From Streptomyces sp. WMMC940 (lineage in GTDB: Bacteria > Actinomycetota > Actinomycetes > Streptomycetales > Streptomycetaceae), in contig NZ_JAPZBC010000001.1 in the NCBI RefSeq assembly GCF_027460265.1, forward strand, positions 2,445,501 through 2,509,500: a DNA stretch of 64,000 nt. The letters are read 5' to 3'. Positions within the stretch are counted from its first letter, which is position 1. Each line of letters starts with the position of its first letter. This document shows, one piece after another, positions 35,088-43,831 of the stretch. The notes beneath the pieces were generated by a model that saw nothing but the letters and a program-made list of their open reading frames with translations, was not told where the DNA came from and did not search any database. The translations under genes were made by a program, and so were the position numbers.

Positions 35088-37952
35088 GTGCAGCCTCCTG
35101 CGGCGGCGAGCACCTCCGGCTCCGAGTCGCGCTCCGGAACCGCCGGGCCGCGCCAGGACCCCGCCCCGGACCGGGACATCCCGCCGGCGGCCCCGGCCGC
35201 TGCGTCCTCCACGGCCCCTTCCGACGCCTCCCCCGCGGCCGGCGACGCCGGGGAGCGCACCCGGCCCACCGGCTCGCCGCGCCCCGCGGCCGACTCCGGG
35301 CGCCGCGCGGCGGAGCGCGAGCGGCAGCGCACGGACGGGGTCTGCGGTGACGGCGGCGACGTGGCCCACATCGACCGGCTCTCCGGCGACGAGCCCCTGC
35401 TGCCGGCCCGCGTCCACCGCCCCTCCGACCTGACGCGTCTGCTCGCGGGCATCCTGGCGATCGCCGTCGTCCTGGGTCTCGCCGCCTTCGCCCACGGCAC
35501 CACCAGCGGCCTCGAGTCGGACATCTCCAAGGGCACCGGCCAAGCCCCCGACCTGCTGGTGAAGCTCGCGGGACTGATGTCGAGCATCGCCGTGCTCCTC
35601 GTCCCGGTCGCCTTCGCGATCGAGCGGCTGATCAAACGGGACGGACTGCGCATCGCCGACGGCGTGCTCGCGGCCGTGCTCGCCCACGGGGTGACGCTCG
35701 CCACCGATCTCTGGGTCGCCAAGGCCGCGCCCAGCCAGATCCAGGACGCGCTGACCCAGCCCGCCTCGGGTGGCGGGCTCACCGACCCGGTCCACGGTTA
35801 CCTGGCGCCCGTGATCGCCTATATGACGGCGGTCGGCATGGCGCGCAGGCCGCGCTGGCGGGTCGCGCTGTGGGGCGTGCTCCTGCTCGACGCCTTCGCG
35901 ATGCTCGTCGCCGGCTACACCACACCGTTCTCGATCATCCTGACCGTGCTGATCGGCTGGACCGTCGCGTACGGCACGCTCTACACGGTCGGCTCCCCGA
36001 ACGTAAGACCCACCGGCCAGACCCTCCTCGCCGGACTGCGGCACGTCGGCTTCCGCCCGGTCACGGCCATGCGGGCCGAGGACGTACCGGACTCCGCCGA
36101 CCAGGGCGACCGGGGGCGGCGGTACCTCGTCACCCTGGAGGACGGCCCGCCGCTCGACGTCACCGTCGTCGACCGCGAGCAGCAGGCGCACGGCTACTTC
36201 TACCGGGTGTGGCGCCGGCTGACGCTGCGGAGCATCACCACCCGTCGTTCCACCCAGTCGCTGCGGCAGGCACTGGAGCAGGAGGCACTGCTCGCCTACG
36301 CCGCCATTGCCGCCGGCGCCAACGCGCCCAAGCTGATCGCCACGTCCGAGCTGGGCCCGGACGCCGTCATGCTCGTGTACGAGCACCTCGGCGGCCGCTC
36401 GCTCGACTCCATGGCCGACGAGGAGATCACCGACGAGGTGGTCCACGGGGCGTTCAGGCAGGTGCGGGCACTGCAGTCACGCCGCATCGCGCACCGCAGG
36501 CTCACCGGCGACGCGATCCTGGTGGATCGTTCCGGCAGGGTCGTGCTGACCGATCTGCGCGGCGGTGAGATCGCGGCCGGCGACGTGGTGCTGCGCATGG
36601 ACATCGCACAGCTGCTGACCACGGTGGGCCTGCGCGTGGGGGCCGGGCGCGCGGTCGCCGCGGCCGTCGAGGTGCTGGGCTCCGACACGGTGGCGGCCTG
36701 TCTGCCCCTGCTGCAGCCGATCGCGCTCAGCCGCTCCACCCGCGCGACCCTGCGGCGGCTCGCCAGGGAACGGGCGCAGCGCGAGCGCGAGGCGGTGCTC
36801 GCGGCGGCGGAGTCGGCGCGGCAGGCCAGGGAGGAGCAGGGCCCCGACGGCGCCGAGGAGGACCGCAAGGCCGCCCGCAAGTCGCTGCGCGCCGAGAAGC
36901 AGGCCGAGAAACGTGCCATGGACGAGGCGCTCGACGAAGCCCGCGAGGAGGACCTCCTCGCCCAGATCCGCCACCAGGTGCTGCTGATCCGGCCGCAGGC
37001 GCCGGTGGAGCCGGCCCGGCTGGAGCGGATCAGGCCGCGCACGCTCGTCAGTCTGATCGCCGGGGCCATCGCCGCCTACTTCCTGCTGTCGCAGCTCACG
37101 CGGACCGATCTCAGCGTGGTCGGCCGGGCCGACTGGGGCTGGGTCGCCGCCGCGGTCCTGTTCTCGGCACTGAGCTATGTCGCGGCGGCGATGAGCCTGC
37201 TGGGATTCGTGCCCGAGCGGGTTCCGTTCCTGCGGACCGTCGTCGCGCAGGTCGCGGGCTCGTTCGTGAAGATCGTCGCCCCGGCCGCCGTCGGCGGAGT
37301 CGCCCTGAACACCCGCTTCCTCCAGCGCTCCGGCGTCCGCCCCGGACTGGCGGTGGCGAGTGTGGGCGCCTCGCAGCTCTTCGGCCTCGGCGCCCACATC
37401 CTGCTGCTGCTGGCCTTCGGGTACCTCACCGGCACGGAGAAGACCTCGTCGTTCACACCGTCGAGGACGGTCATCGCGGGGCTGCTGACGGTGGCCGTGC
37501 TCGTGCTCGTGGTGACCGCGATCCCGTTCCTGCGGAAGTTCGTCGCGACACGGCTGCGGTCCCTGTTCGCCGGGGTCGTCCCGCGCATGCTGGACGTACT
37601 CCAGCGGCCGGGGAAGCTCCTCACGGGGATCGGCGGCATGCTGCTGCTCACCGGCTCCTTCGTGATGTGCCTGGACGCCTCCATCCGGGCCTTCGGCAAT
37701 GGCGACCAGCAGCTCAGCTACGCCAGCATCGCCGTCGTCTTCCTGGCCGGCAACGCGCTGGGGTCCGCAGCTCCGACCCCGGGCGGTGTGGGAGCGGTGG
37801 AGGGTGCGCTGACCTTCGGCCTCATCGCGGTGGGGCTGCCCGCCGAGGTCGCGGCCCCTGCGGTGCTGCTCTACCGGCTGCTGACGCTGTGGCTGCCGGT
37901 GCTGCCGGGATGGCTGTCCTTCAACCACCTCACCCGCAAGGGCGCGCTCTAG
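35088..37952 (+). CDS. Pseudokinase-flippase fusion (LPG-synthase-like TM domain)
   Basis: 954 residues from GTG 35088, chosen because aaggag lies 6 nt before it; GTG 35043 is in frame but lacks a Shine-Dalgarno. Residues 1-105 are polar and disordered. About 108-310 holds six or so membrane segments (LLAGILAIAVVLGLAAF first). About 385-560 is kinase-like, but the catalytic loop reads HRRLTGDAILVD without the catalytic Asp and the DFG site reads TDLRGG, so it is probably a pseudokinase. A charged coiled-coil stretch (560-650) follows. The last 300 residues are the YbhN/AglD/MprF-like (TIGR00374) multi-pass domain, with APAAVGGVALN and PTPGGVGAVEGALTFG. The family is implicated in lipid translocation. 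Substrate unknown. Confidence 0.8.
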   Translation: MQPPAAASTSGSESRSGTAGPRQDPAPDRDIPPAAPAAASSTAPSDASPAAGDAGERTRPTGSPRPAADSGRRAAERERQRTDGVCGDGGDVAHIDRLSGDEPLLPARVHRPSDLTRLLAGILAIAVVLGLAAFAHGTTSGLESDISKGTGQAPDLLVKLAGLMSSIAVLLVPVAFAIERLIKRDGLRIADGVLAAVLAHGVTLATDLWVAKAAPSQIQDALTQPASGGGLTDPVHGYLAPVIAYMTAVGMARRPRWRVALWGVLLLDAFAMLVAGYTTPFSIILTVLIGWTVAYGTLYTVGSPNVRPTGQTLLAGLRHVGFRPVTAMRAEDVPDSADQGDRGRRYLVTLEDGPPLDVTVVDREQQAHGYFYRVWRRLTLRSITTRRSTQSLRQALEQEALLAYAAIAAGANAPKLIATSELGPDAVMLVYEHLGGRSLDSMADEEITDEVVHGAFRQVRALQSRRIAHRRLTGDAILVDRSGRVVLTDLRGGEIAAGDVVLRMDIAQLLTTVGLRVGAGRAVAAAVEVLGSDTVAACLPLLQPIALSRSTRATLRRLARERAQREREAVLAAAESARQAREEQGPDGAEEDRKAARKSLRAEKQAEKRAMDEALDEAREEDLLAQIRHQVLLIRPQAPVEPARLERIRPRTLVSLIAGAIAAYFLLSQLTRTDLSVVGRADWGWVAAAVLFSALSYVAAAMSLLGFVPERVPFLRTVVAQVAGSFVKIVAPAAVGGVALNTRFLQRSGVRPGLAVASVGASQLFGLGAHILLLLAFGYLTGTEKTSSFTPSRTVIAGLLTVAVLVLVVTAIPFLRKFVATRLRSLFAGVVPRMLDVLQRPGKLLTGIGGMLLLTGSFVMCLDASIRAFGNGDQQLSYASIAVVFLAGNALGSAAPTPGGVGAVEGALTFGLIAVGLPAEVAAPAVLLYRLLTLWLPVLPGWLSFNHLTRKGAL

Positions 37953-38108
37953 CCGCTCCTTGACGGGCAGACCTTGCCCGATGCGGCACTGGGCGCAGGG
38001 GCCGGGCGCGTGGCCGCAGCGCTTGCACGGGCCGGGCGGCGCCGGCCGCGTGGCCTCGCCCGGCGGCCCCGACAGGCGGTGCGCCTCCCGGGGCCGCAGG
38101 ATGGGGTC

Positions 38109-39863
38109 ATGCCGACCTCCCCCACCGGCCGCCACGACGCCGGCCCCGACCCCGGCGGAGACGGCCGGGACACCGACGCCCCCGGCCCGCCGGAGGCGCA
38201 CGGCCCGTACGGGGACGCTGCGGCCCTTCGTCCGGACGGAGCCGCACGGGACGACGCCGGGCCCGGCGTCGTCCGCGCCGACGGCCCGCGGCGCCGGGGC
38301 GGCGCCGCACGGCGCGCCGGGACCCTGCTCGCCGCCGCGACCGCCACCATGCTCCTCGTCACCGCCGGCTGCTCCGACGACGGAGGCGGAGCCGGAAACG
38401 AGGAGCAGCGCGACCGCGACCTCGGCAGCCAGAACCTCGACTGGAAACCGTGCCCGGCCCCCTCGGAGGCCGAGGGCGGAGGCACCGCGCCCTCTCCGCT
38501 GCCCGGTGGCACGAAGTGGGAGTGCTCCTTCATGGAGGTCCCGCGTGACTGGGCGAAGCCAGACGGCGAGACCATCGAGCTGGCCCTGATCCGGGCGAAG
38601 GCCCGTGACCAGGCCGACCGAATCGGTTCGCTCATCTTCAACTTCGGCGGCCCCGGCGGCTCCGGGGTCAGCACGCTGCCGGCGGCGGCACAGGACTTCG
38701 AGCGGCTGCGCGCCCGCTACGACCTGGTGAGCTTCGACCCGAGGGGCGTCGGCCGCAGCCAGCCCGTCGAGTGCCTCGACGACCCGGAGCTGGACCAGTA
38801 CTACGCCCAGGACGCCACCCCGGACGACAGCACCGAGGAGAAGGCGTACAGCGACAACCTGAGCAGTTACGACGCGGCCTGCGAGGAGAACTCGGGCCCG
38901 GACCTGCCCCACGTCGGCACCACGGACGCCGCACGGGACATGGATCTCATGCGCCAGGTCCTCGGCGACGACAAGCTGCACTACTTCGGCATCTCCTACG
39001 GGACGGAGCTCGGCGGCGTCTACGCACACCTCTTCCCGGAGAACGTCGGGCGGGCGGTCTTCGACGCCGTCGTCGACCCGACCAGCACCGCGGTGGAGGG
39101 CTCACTCGGCCAGGCCAGGGGCTTCCAGCTGGCGTTCACCAACTTCGCGAAGGACTGCGTCGCGCGGGGTGACGCCTGCCAGCTGCCCGGCAGCACGCCG
39201 GAGGAGATCCAGCAGTTCGTCATCGACCTCCAGAACCGGCTGGAGAAGAAGCCGATCCCCGGCATCGGCGACCGCGAGCTCACCCAGACCCAGGCGACCA
39301 ACGGCATCGCCCAGGCCCTCTACTCCAAGGAGTACTGGCCGCTGCTGGAGCAGGGTCTCGACGAGGCGGACGGAGGCGACGGCTCGCTGCTGCTCGCGCT
39401 GTCCGACGCGATGAACGGCCGCAACAGGGAGGGGCAGTACAGCAATCTCCAGGCGGCCAACGCGGCCATCAACTGCGTGGACTTCAAGGAGCGGTACTCG
39501 ATGGAGCAGACGAAGGCCAGGCTCCCCGAGTTCCGCGAGGCCTCGCCGGTCTTCGGCGACTACCTCGGCTGGGGTCTGATGGGCTGCAAGCACTGGCCGG
39601 TGCCCGGGCAGTGGGAGACGCCCGACGTCAGCGCGCCCGGCGCGGCCCCCATCCTCGTCATCGGCAACACCGGCGACCCGGCGACCCCGTACGAGGGCGC
39701 CCGGGCCATGGTCCAGGAGCTCGGCAAGGGCGTGGGGATCGAGCTGACGTACGAGGGCGAGGGCCACGGCGCCTACAACAGCGGCAGCAAGTGCGTGGCG
39801 ACGGCGGTGGACCAGTACCTGCTGAACGGGAAGGTCCCGGCGTCCGGCACCGTCTGCCGGTGA
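38109..39863 (+). CDS. Secreted alpha/beta hydrolase, Tap-like (copy 1)
   Basis: 584 residues. A 75-residue polar N-terminus is followed by RRAGTLLAAATATMLLVTAGC, a lipoprotein-type signal whose lipobox ends TAGC. This unusual pre-sequence raises the possibility of a start further downstream, but ATG 38109 has the best ribosome-binding site. The mature part is an alpha/beta hydrolase: oxyanion loop NFGGPGGSGV, nucleophile Ser in GISYGTELGG, Asp in GNTGDPATP, His in GEGHGAYN. Tap/SlpD/SlpE are Streptomyces secreted tripeptidyl aminopeptidases that trim peptides on or outside the cell. Paralogous to the next gene, 150 bp downstream. Confidence 0.88.
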   Translation: MPTSPTGRHDAGPDPGGDGRDTDAPGPPEAHGPYGDAAALRPDGAARDDAGPGVVRADGPRRRGGAARRAGTLLAAATATMLLVTAGCSDDGGGAGNEEQRDRDLGSQNLDWKPCPAPSEAEGGGTAPSPLPGGTKWECSFMEVPRDWAKPDGETIELALIRAKARDQADRIGSLIFNFGGPGGSGVSTLPAAAQDFERLRARYDLVSFDPRGVGRSQPVECLDDPELDQYYAQDATPDDSTEEKAYSDNLSSYDAACEENSGPDLPHVGTTDAARDMDLMRQVLGDDKLHYFGISYGTELGGVYAHLFPENVGRAVFDAVVDPTSTAVEGSLGQARGFQLAFTNFAKDCVARGDACQLPGSTPEEIQQFVIDLQNRLEKKPIPGIGDRELTQTQATNGIAQALYSKEYWPLLEQGLDEADGGDGSLLLALSDAMNGRNREGQYSNLQAANAAINCVDFKERYSMEQTKARLPEFREASPVFGDYLGWGLMGCKHWPVPGQWETPDVSAPGAAPILVIGNTGDPATPYEGARAMVQELGKGVGIELTYEGEGHGAYNSGSKCVATAVDQYLLNGKVPASGTVCR

Positions 39864-40014
39864 CGGACGACGGACCGGCCGCCCGGCGCGGGCCGCCCTG
39901 CGGACGGCCCGGCCGGCCGGACGCCGCGGGTTCCCACCGTCACTGTCGGTGACGGCGCCTAGGATGGCGCAGCAGTGGAACGTACAGGCGATGCACGCGC
40001 GGGGGGGGCAGAGA

Positions 40015-41556
40015 ATGTCTTTGCTGACGAGGCCGGCCGCGGCGGCCGTGGCGCTGGCGCTGGCAGGAGGGGCGCTGGCGGCCTGTGACACGAGTGGTGG
40101 TGCGGGGGCGGACGGCAGGGGCCGTCCCGCGGCGTCCGTCCCGGTGAAGCGGGGCGACGCCGCCCACGGGCTCCCCGACGCGCTCACGAACCAGCGTCCG
40201 CGGTGGGAGCCCTGCGCGGGCGCGGAGGGCTGGACCTGCGCGTCGGTGAAGGTCCCGCTCGACTACGGCGTCCCGGACGGCGAGACGATCTCCATCGCGC
40301 TGATCCGCCGTCCGGCGCGGGACGAGGACCGACGCCTCGGCTCGCTGCTGTTCAACTTCGGTGGCCCCGGAGCATCCGGCGTCGATCTGCTGCCCCGTGC
40401 GTCGGTGGAGTACGAGACGCTCAACTCGCGCTACGACCTGGTGGGTTTCGACCCCCGCGGGGTGTCGGGGAGCGCGGGCGTGGTGTGCCGCGACGACGCG
40501 GGCACGGAGCAGGCCGCCGAGCGCGTCGACCTCACCCCCGACACGGCCGCCGAGGAGGCGGCCTACTTCGCGGACGCCAGGGACTTCGGCGAGGGCTGCG
40601 CGCGCCGGGCGGGAAAGGTCCTCGCCCATGTGGGCACGGCCAACGCCGCACGCGACATGGACCTCGTCCGCCATGTCCTGGGCGACCGCAGGCTCAACTA
40701 CTTCGGCATCTCCTACGGCACCCAGCTCGGCGGCACGTACGCCCACCTCTTCCCGGGAAACGTCGGGCGGACGGTGCTGGACGCGGTGGTCGACCCGACG
40801 GCGGACGCCGTGGGGCACGCCCGCAACCAGACCACCGGCTTCCAGCGCGCCCTGGACAACTACCTCACGAGCAGGGGCGAGGACCCGAAGCGGGGCACGG
40901 CCCGGATAGCGGCACTGCTGGAACGGATCGACGAGAAGCCGCTGCCGGCCGGAGACGGCCGTGAGCTGAACCAGAGCCTCGCGCTCACGGGAATCGTGCT
41001 GCCCCTCTACTCGCAGACCATGTGGCCCGATCTCACGGCGGCCCTCGAGGAGGCGGAGGAGCGGGATCGCGGAGCGAAGCTGCTGGCCCTGGCCGACTCC
41101 TACAACGACCGTGAACCGGACGGCAGTTACGGTACGCAGTCCCACTCGCAGCGGGCGATATCGTGCGTGGACGCCGAACAGCGCCCGACCCCGGCCGAGG
41201 CGAAGGCCCTGCTGCCGGAGTTCGAGCGGATATCCCCGGTGTTCGGTCCGTTCCTGGCGTGGGACACGGCGGGATGGTGCGCGGACTGGCCGGTCCCCGG
41301 GGAGCACGAGACGCCCGACGCCAGCGCGAAGGGCGCGGGCCCGATCCTGGTCGTGGGCACGACCGGTGACCCGGCGACGCCGTACGAGGGCGCCCGGCGG
41401 ATGGCGGACGAACTGGGCGAGGGCGTCGGCATCCTGCTCACCAACAAGGGCGAGGGCCACGGCGGCTACACCCCGTCGAACGGGTGCGTGACGGGGATCG
41501 TGGACGGTTATCTGCTGGACGGCGAGTTGCCGGAGGACGGCAGGACCTGCGGCTAG
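40015..41556 (+). CDS. Secreted alpha/beta hydrolase, Tap-like (copy 2)
   Basis: 513 residues from ATG 40015 (MSLLTRPAAAAV). Signal peptide with lipobox LAAC ends at residue 25, so a lipoprotein. The same hydrolase motifs as its neighbour: NFGGPGASGVDLL, Ser in GISYGTQLGG, Asp in GTTGDPATP, His in GEGHGGYT. The two genes are tandem paralogues on the same strand, with the same order of blocks but diverged in sequence, so the duplication is old. Probably a membrane-anchored tripeptidyl aminopeptidase; its substrate specificity may differ from its neighbour. Confidence 0.88.
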   Translation: MSLLTRPAAAAVALALAGGALAACDTSGGAGADGRGRPAASVPVKRGDAAHGLPDALTNQRPRWEPCAGAEGWTCASVKVPLDYGVPDGETISIALIRRPARDEDRRLGSLLFNFGGPGASGVDLLPRASVEYETLNSRYDLVGFDPRGVSGSAGVVCRDDAGTEQAAERVDLTPDTAAEEAAYFADARDFGEGCARRAGKVLAHVGTANAARDMDLVRHVLGDRRLNYFGISYGTQLGGTYAHLFPGNVGRTVLDAVVDPTADAVGHARNQTTGFQRALDNYLTSRGEDPKRGTARIAALLERIDEKPLPAGDGRELNQSLALTGIVLPLYSQTMWPDLTAALEEAEERDRGAKLLALADSYNDREPDGSYGTQSHSQRAISCVDAEQRPTPAEAKALLPEFERISPVFGPFLAWDTAGWCADWPVPGEHETPDASAKGAGPILVVGTTGDPATPYEGARRMADELGEGVGILLTNKGEGHGGYTPSNGCVTGIVDGYLLDGELPEDGRTCG

Positions 41557-41781
41557 GCCGCGCTGTGGAGCTTCCGCCCGGCTCGACGGGCGGACGGCAC
41601 CATGTGCCCGACCCGGCCTGGACGGGACGCCCTCGGGCGCCCGCCCACCGGCGGGCGAGGCACGGGAAGGGGCGGATGCGGCCCCCCACTCCCCGTACGC
41701 GGAGAAACGGGCGTTCGCCCCCACCCGCCTTGTGTGGACGGCGAAGGGCCGGCACCCTCCGCACCGCGACGGCCGCACGCG

Positions 41782-41814
41782 AAAGGGGCCGGCCCGATGC
41801 GGGCCGACCCCTTT
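41782..41814 (-). terminator. Terminator downstream of moeZ
   Basis: A 14-bp stem with one mismatch (aaaggggccggccc / gggccgacccctttt-like, 5-nt loop) lies 17 bp beyond the moeZ stop; the transcribed strand ends in a CCCCTTT run. Confidence 0.7.
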
Positions 41815-41830
41815 GCTCCGGAACACGGGT

Positions 41831-43009
41831 CTAGTAGACCGGCTTGTCCGGCTCGATCTGGTTGACCCATCCGATCACGCCTCCGCCGACGTGCACGGCG
41901 TCGGCGAAGCCGGCCGACTTGAGCACCGCCAGTACTTCCGCACTGCGGACACCCGTCTTGCAGTGCAGAACGATCTTCTTGTCCTGCGGCAGGTCCTGGA
42001 GGGCGTTGCCCATCAGGAAGTCGTTCTTGGGGATCAGACGCGCGCCGGGGATCGCGACGATCTCGTACTCGTTCGGCTCTCGGACGTCGATGATGTCGAT
42101 GCTCTCGCCGTCGTCGATCCACTCCTTGAGCTGCTTCGGAGTGATCGTGGAGCCGAGCGCCGCTTCCTGGGCCTCCTCGGACACGACGCCGCAGAAGGCC
42201 TCGTAGTCGATGAGTTCGGTGACGGTCGGGCTCTCGCCGCAGACCGCGCAGTTCGGGTCCTTGCGGACCTTCACCTGGCGGTACTGCATCTCCAGGGCAT
42301 CGTAGATCATCAGTCGGCCGACCAGCGGCTCGCCGATGCCGGCCAGCAGCTTGATGGCCTCGTTGACCTGGATGGACCCGATGGACGCGCAGAGCACGCC
42401 CAGCACGCCGCCCTCGGCGCAGGAGGGCACCATCCCGGGCGGCGGGGGCTCCGGGTACAGGCAGCGGTAGCAGGGGCCGTGCTCGGACCAGAACACCGAG
42501 GCCTGGCCGTCGAAGCGGTAGATCGACCCCCATACGTACGGCTTGTTGAGCAGCACGCACGCGTCGTTCACCAGGTACCGGGTGGCGAAGTTGTCCGTGC
42601 CGTCGACGATGAGGTCGTACTGGCTGAAGATGTCCATCACGTTCTCGGCCTCGAGCCGCTCCTCGTGAAGGACCACGTTCACGTACGGATTGATGCCCTT
42701 GACGCTGTCACGCGCGGACTCGGCCTTGGACCGGCCGATGTCCGACTGGCTGTGGATGATCTGACGCTGCAGGTTCGACTCGTCGACCTCGTCGAACTCC
42801 ACGATGCCGAGCGTGCCGACACCGGCCGCCGCCAGGTACATCAGCGCCGGCGAGCCGAGGCCACCGGCGCCCACACAGAGCACCTTGGCGTTCTTCAGCC
42901 GCTTCTGCCCGTCCATCCCGACGTCCGGGATGATCAGGTGGCGGGAGTACCTGCGGACCTCGTCTACGGTGAGCTCGGCAGCCGGCTCGACCAGGGGTGG
43001 CAGCGACAC
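41831..43009 (-). CDS. moeZ: Adenylyltransferase/sulfurtransferase MoeZ
   Basis: 392 residues. N-terminal MoeB/ThiF-like domain: VGAGGLGSPALMYLA (ATP loop, residues 46-60), EFDEVDESNLQRQ, VDGTDNFATRY; two CxxC pairs (CYRCL, CAVC) bind zinc. C-terminal rhodanese domain from about 290: NEYEIVAIPGA and the active-site Cys in LHCKTGVRSAE. The enzyme adenylates and then thiocarboxylates small carriers (MoaD, ThiS-, CysO-type), feeding sulfur to molybdopterin (see MoaE at 8440), thiamine and cysteine pathways. Start GTG 43009. A SigR-type promoter precedes it, in line with sulfur and thiol stress. Confidence 0.95.
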   Translation of the reverse strand: MSLPPLVEPAAELTVDEVRRYSRHLIIPDVGMDGQKRLKNAKVLCVGAGGLGSPALMYLAAAGVGTLGIVEFDEVDESNLQRQIIHSQSDIGRSKAESARDSVKGINPYVNVVLHEERLEAENVMDIFSQYDLIVDGTDNFATRYLVNDACVLLNKPYVWGSIYRFDGQASVFWSEHGPCYRCLYPEPPPPGMVPSCAEGGVLGVLCASIGSIQVNEAIKLLAGIGEPLVGRLMIYDALEMQYRQVKVRKDPNCAVCGESPTVTELIDYEAFCGVVSEEAQEAALGSTITPKQLKEWIDDGESIDIIDVREPNEYEIVAIPGARLIPKNDFLMGNALQDLPQDKKIVLHCKTGVRSAEVLAVLKSAGFADAVHVGGGVIGWVNQIEPDKPVY

Positions 43010-43056
43010 GGGGACTCCGTCGTTGGTGGTTGCTTCAGTACGGTTGTTCTGGCTGT

Positions 43057-43082
43057 AACAGTGCCACGCGCCTTCTCATTCC
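43057..43082 (-). promoter_or_regulatory. SigR-type promoter of moeZ
   Basis: Minus strand GGAAT (43078-43082), 18 nt, GTT (43057-43059): exact SigR pattern, 48 nt before the moeZ GTG. The -35 hexamer overlaps the stop codon of the upstream spherulin-4 gene, so moeZ has its own promoter. Confidence 0.75.
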
Positions 43083-43831
43083 GAGACACCCGGTCCAATC
43101 CGCGAGACAATTTCGTCCCAGTAGCCGGGCAACGAGTCGAATGCCCCGTTCTGTCCCCGATCCGGGCCGGAACGATCGGTGAAGAAGATCGTCCCGGCGC
43201 CCTGCCAGCGGGCGATCCTCATCGCCTCGTCCAGATGCGTCCGGGGCACCCCGTGGACGAAGTGCACGAAGCGCTCCGGAGGGTGGTCCGCGGTCCACTC
43301 CGCGACCTGCGACCAGCGGTAGTCGGTCCAGGCCCCGGAGAAGGTGACGAGCTGGTCGGCCGCCTCCGCGTAGCCGGGATGGGGATGCTCGCCATGGCCC
43401 AGAACGATGTGCCCACCGTCGAGAACCGCCTCCAGCGTGGCCGTCGCACGGCGCACCTGGGGCAGGTCCGCCTGCTCGACCGGACAGCGGTCCAGCAGGA
43501 AGCCGCCGACCTTGTACCAGTCGAGGTAGCGATGGGCGTCGGAGACGATCTCGGCGAAGGTCCGGGTGCCGTGGGCGAGGTCGATGCTGCCCAGCACCCG
43601 GACTCCGGCGTTGGTGAGCTTGCCCACCGCCTCCAGGCAGTGCGGGTCGGGTCTGCTGCCCGGGCCGTCCGAGACATCGAGGACGGCCCAGTGCAGCGGG
43701 GTGCCCGGTCTGGTCAGCTCGGCCCATTCGACCGGGGCGACCAGGGGGTGGGCATAGCCCGGGACACCGAAACCGAGCCGGTCGGCGCCCGTGGCGGAGA
43801 GTGCGCGGTCCGTGCTGATCAGATGCGGCAT
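43076..43831 (-). CDS. Spherulation-specific family 4 (spherulin 4) hydrolase-like protein
   Basis: 251 residues. A TIM-barrel protein of the spherulin-4 family: FGVPGYAHPL at strand 1, LHWAVLDVSDGPG, the GVRVLGSIDLAHGTR strand, and DWYKVGGFLLDRCP, whose Asp is at the place of a catalytic residue. Fungal Sph3 (GH135) and the hydrolase domain of bacterial PelA belong to this fold and cut galactosamine-containing exopolysaccharides. There is no signal peptide, so this one would be cytosolic or exported another way. ATG 43831 overlaps the end of the upstream epimerase gene by 13 bp. Part of a four-gene set with a PelF-like glycosyltransferase. Confidence 0.78.
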   Translation of the reverse strand: MPHLISTDRALSATGADRLGFGVPGYAHPLVAPVEWAELTRPGTPLHWAVLDVSDGPGSRPDPHCLEAVGKLTNAGVRVLGSIDLAHGTRTFAEIVSDAHRYLDWYKVGGFLLDRCPVEQADLPQVRRATATLEAVLDGGHIVLGHGEHPHPGYAEAADQLVTFSGAWTDYRWSQVAEWTADHPPERFVHFVHGVPRTHLDEAMRIARWQGAGTIFFTDRSGPDRGQNGAFDSLPGYWDEIVSRIGPGVSE

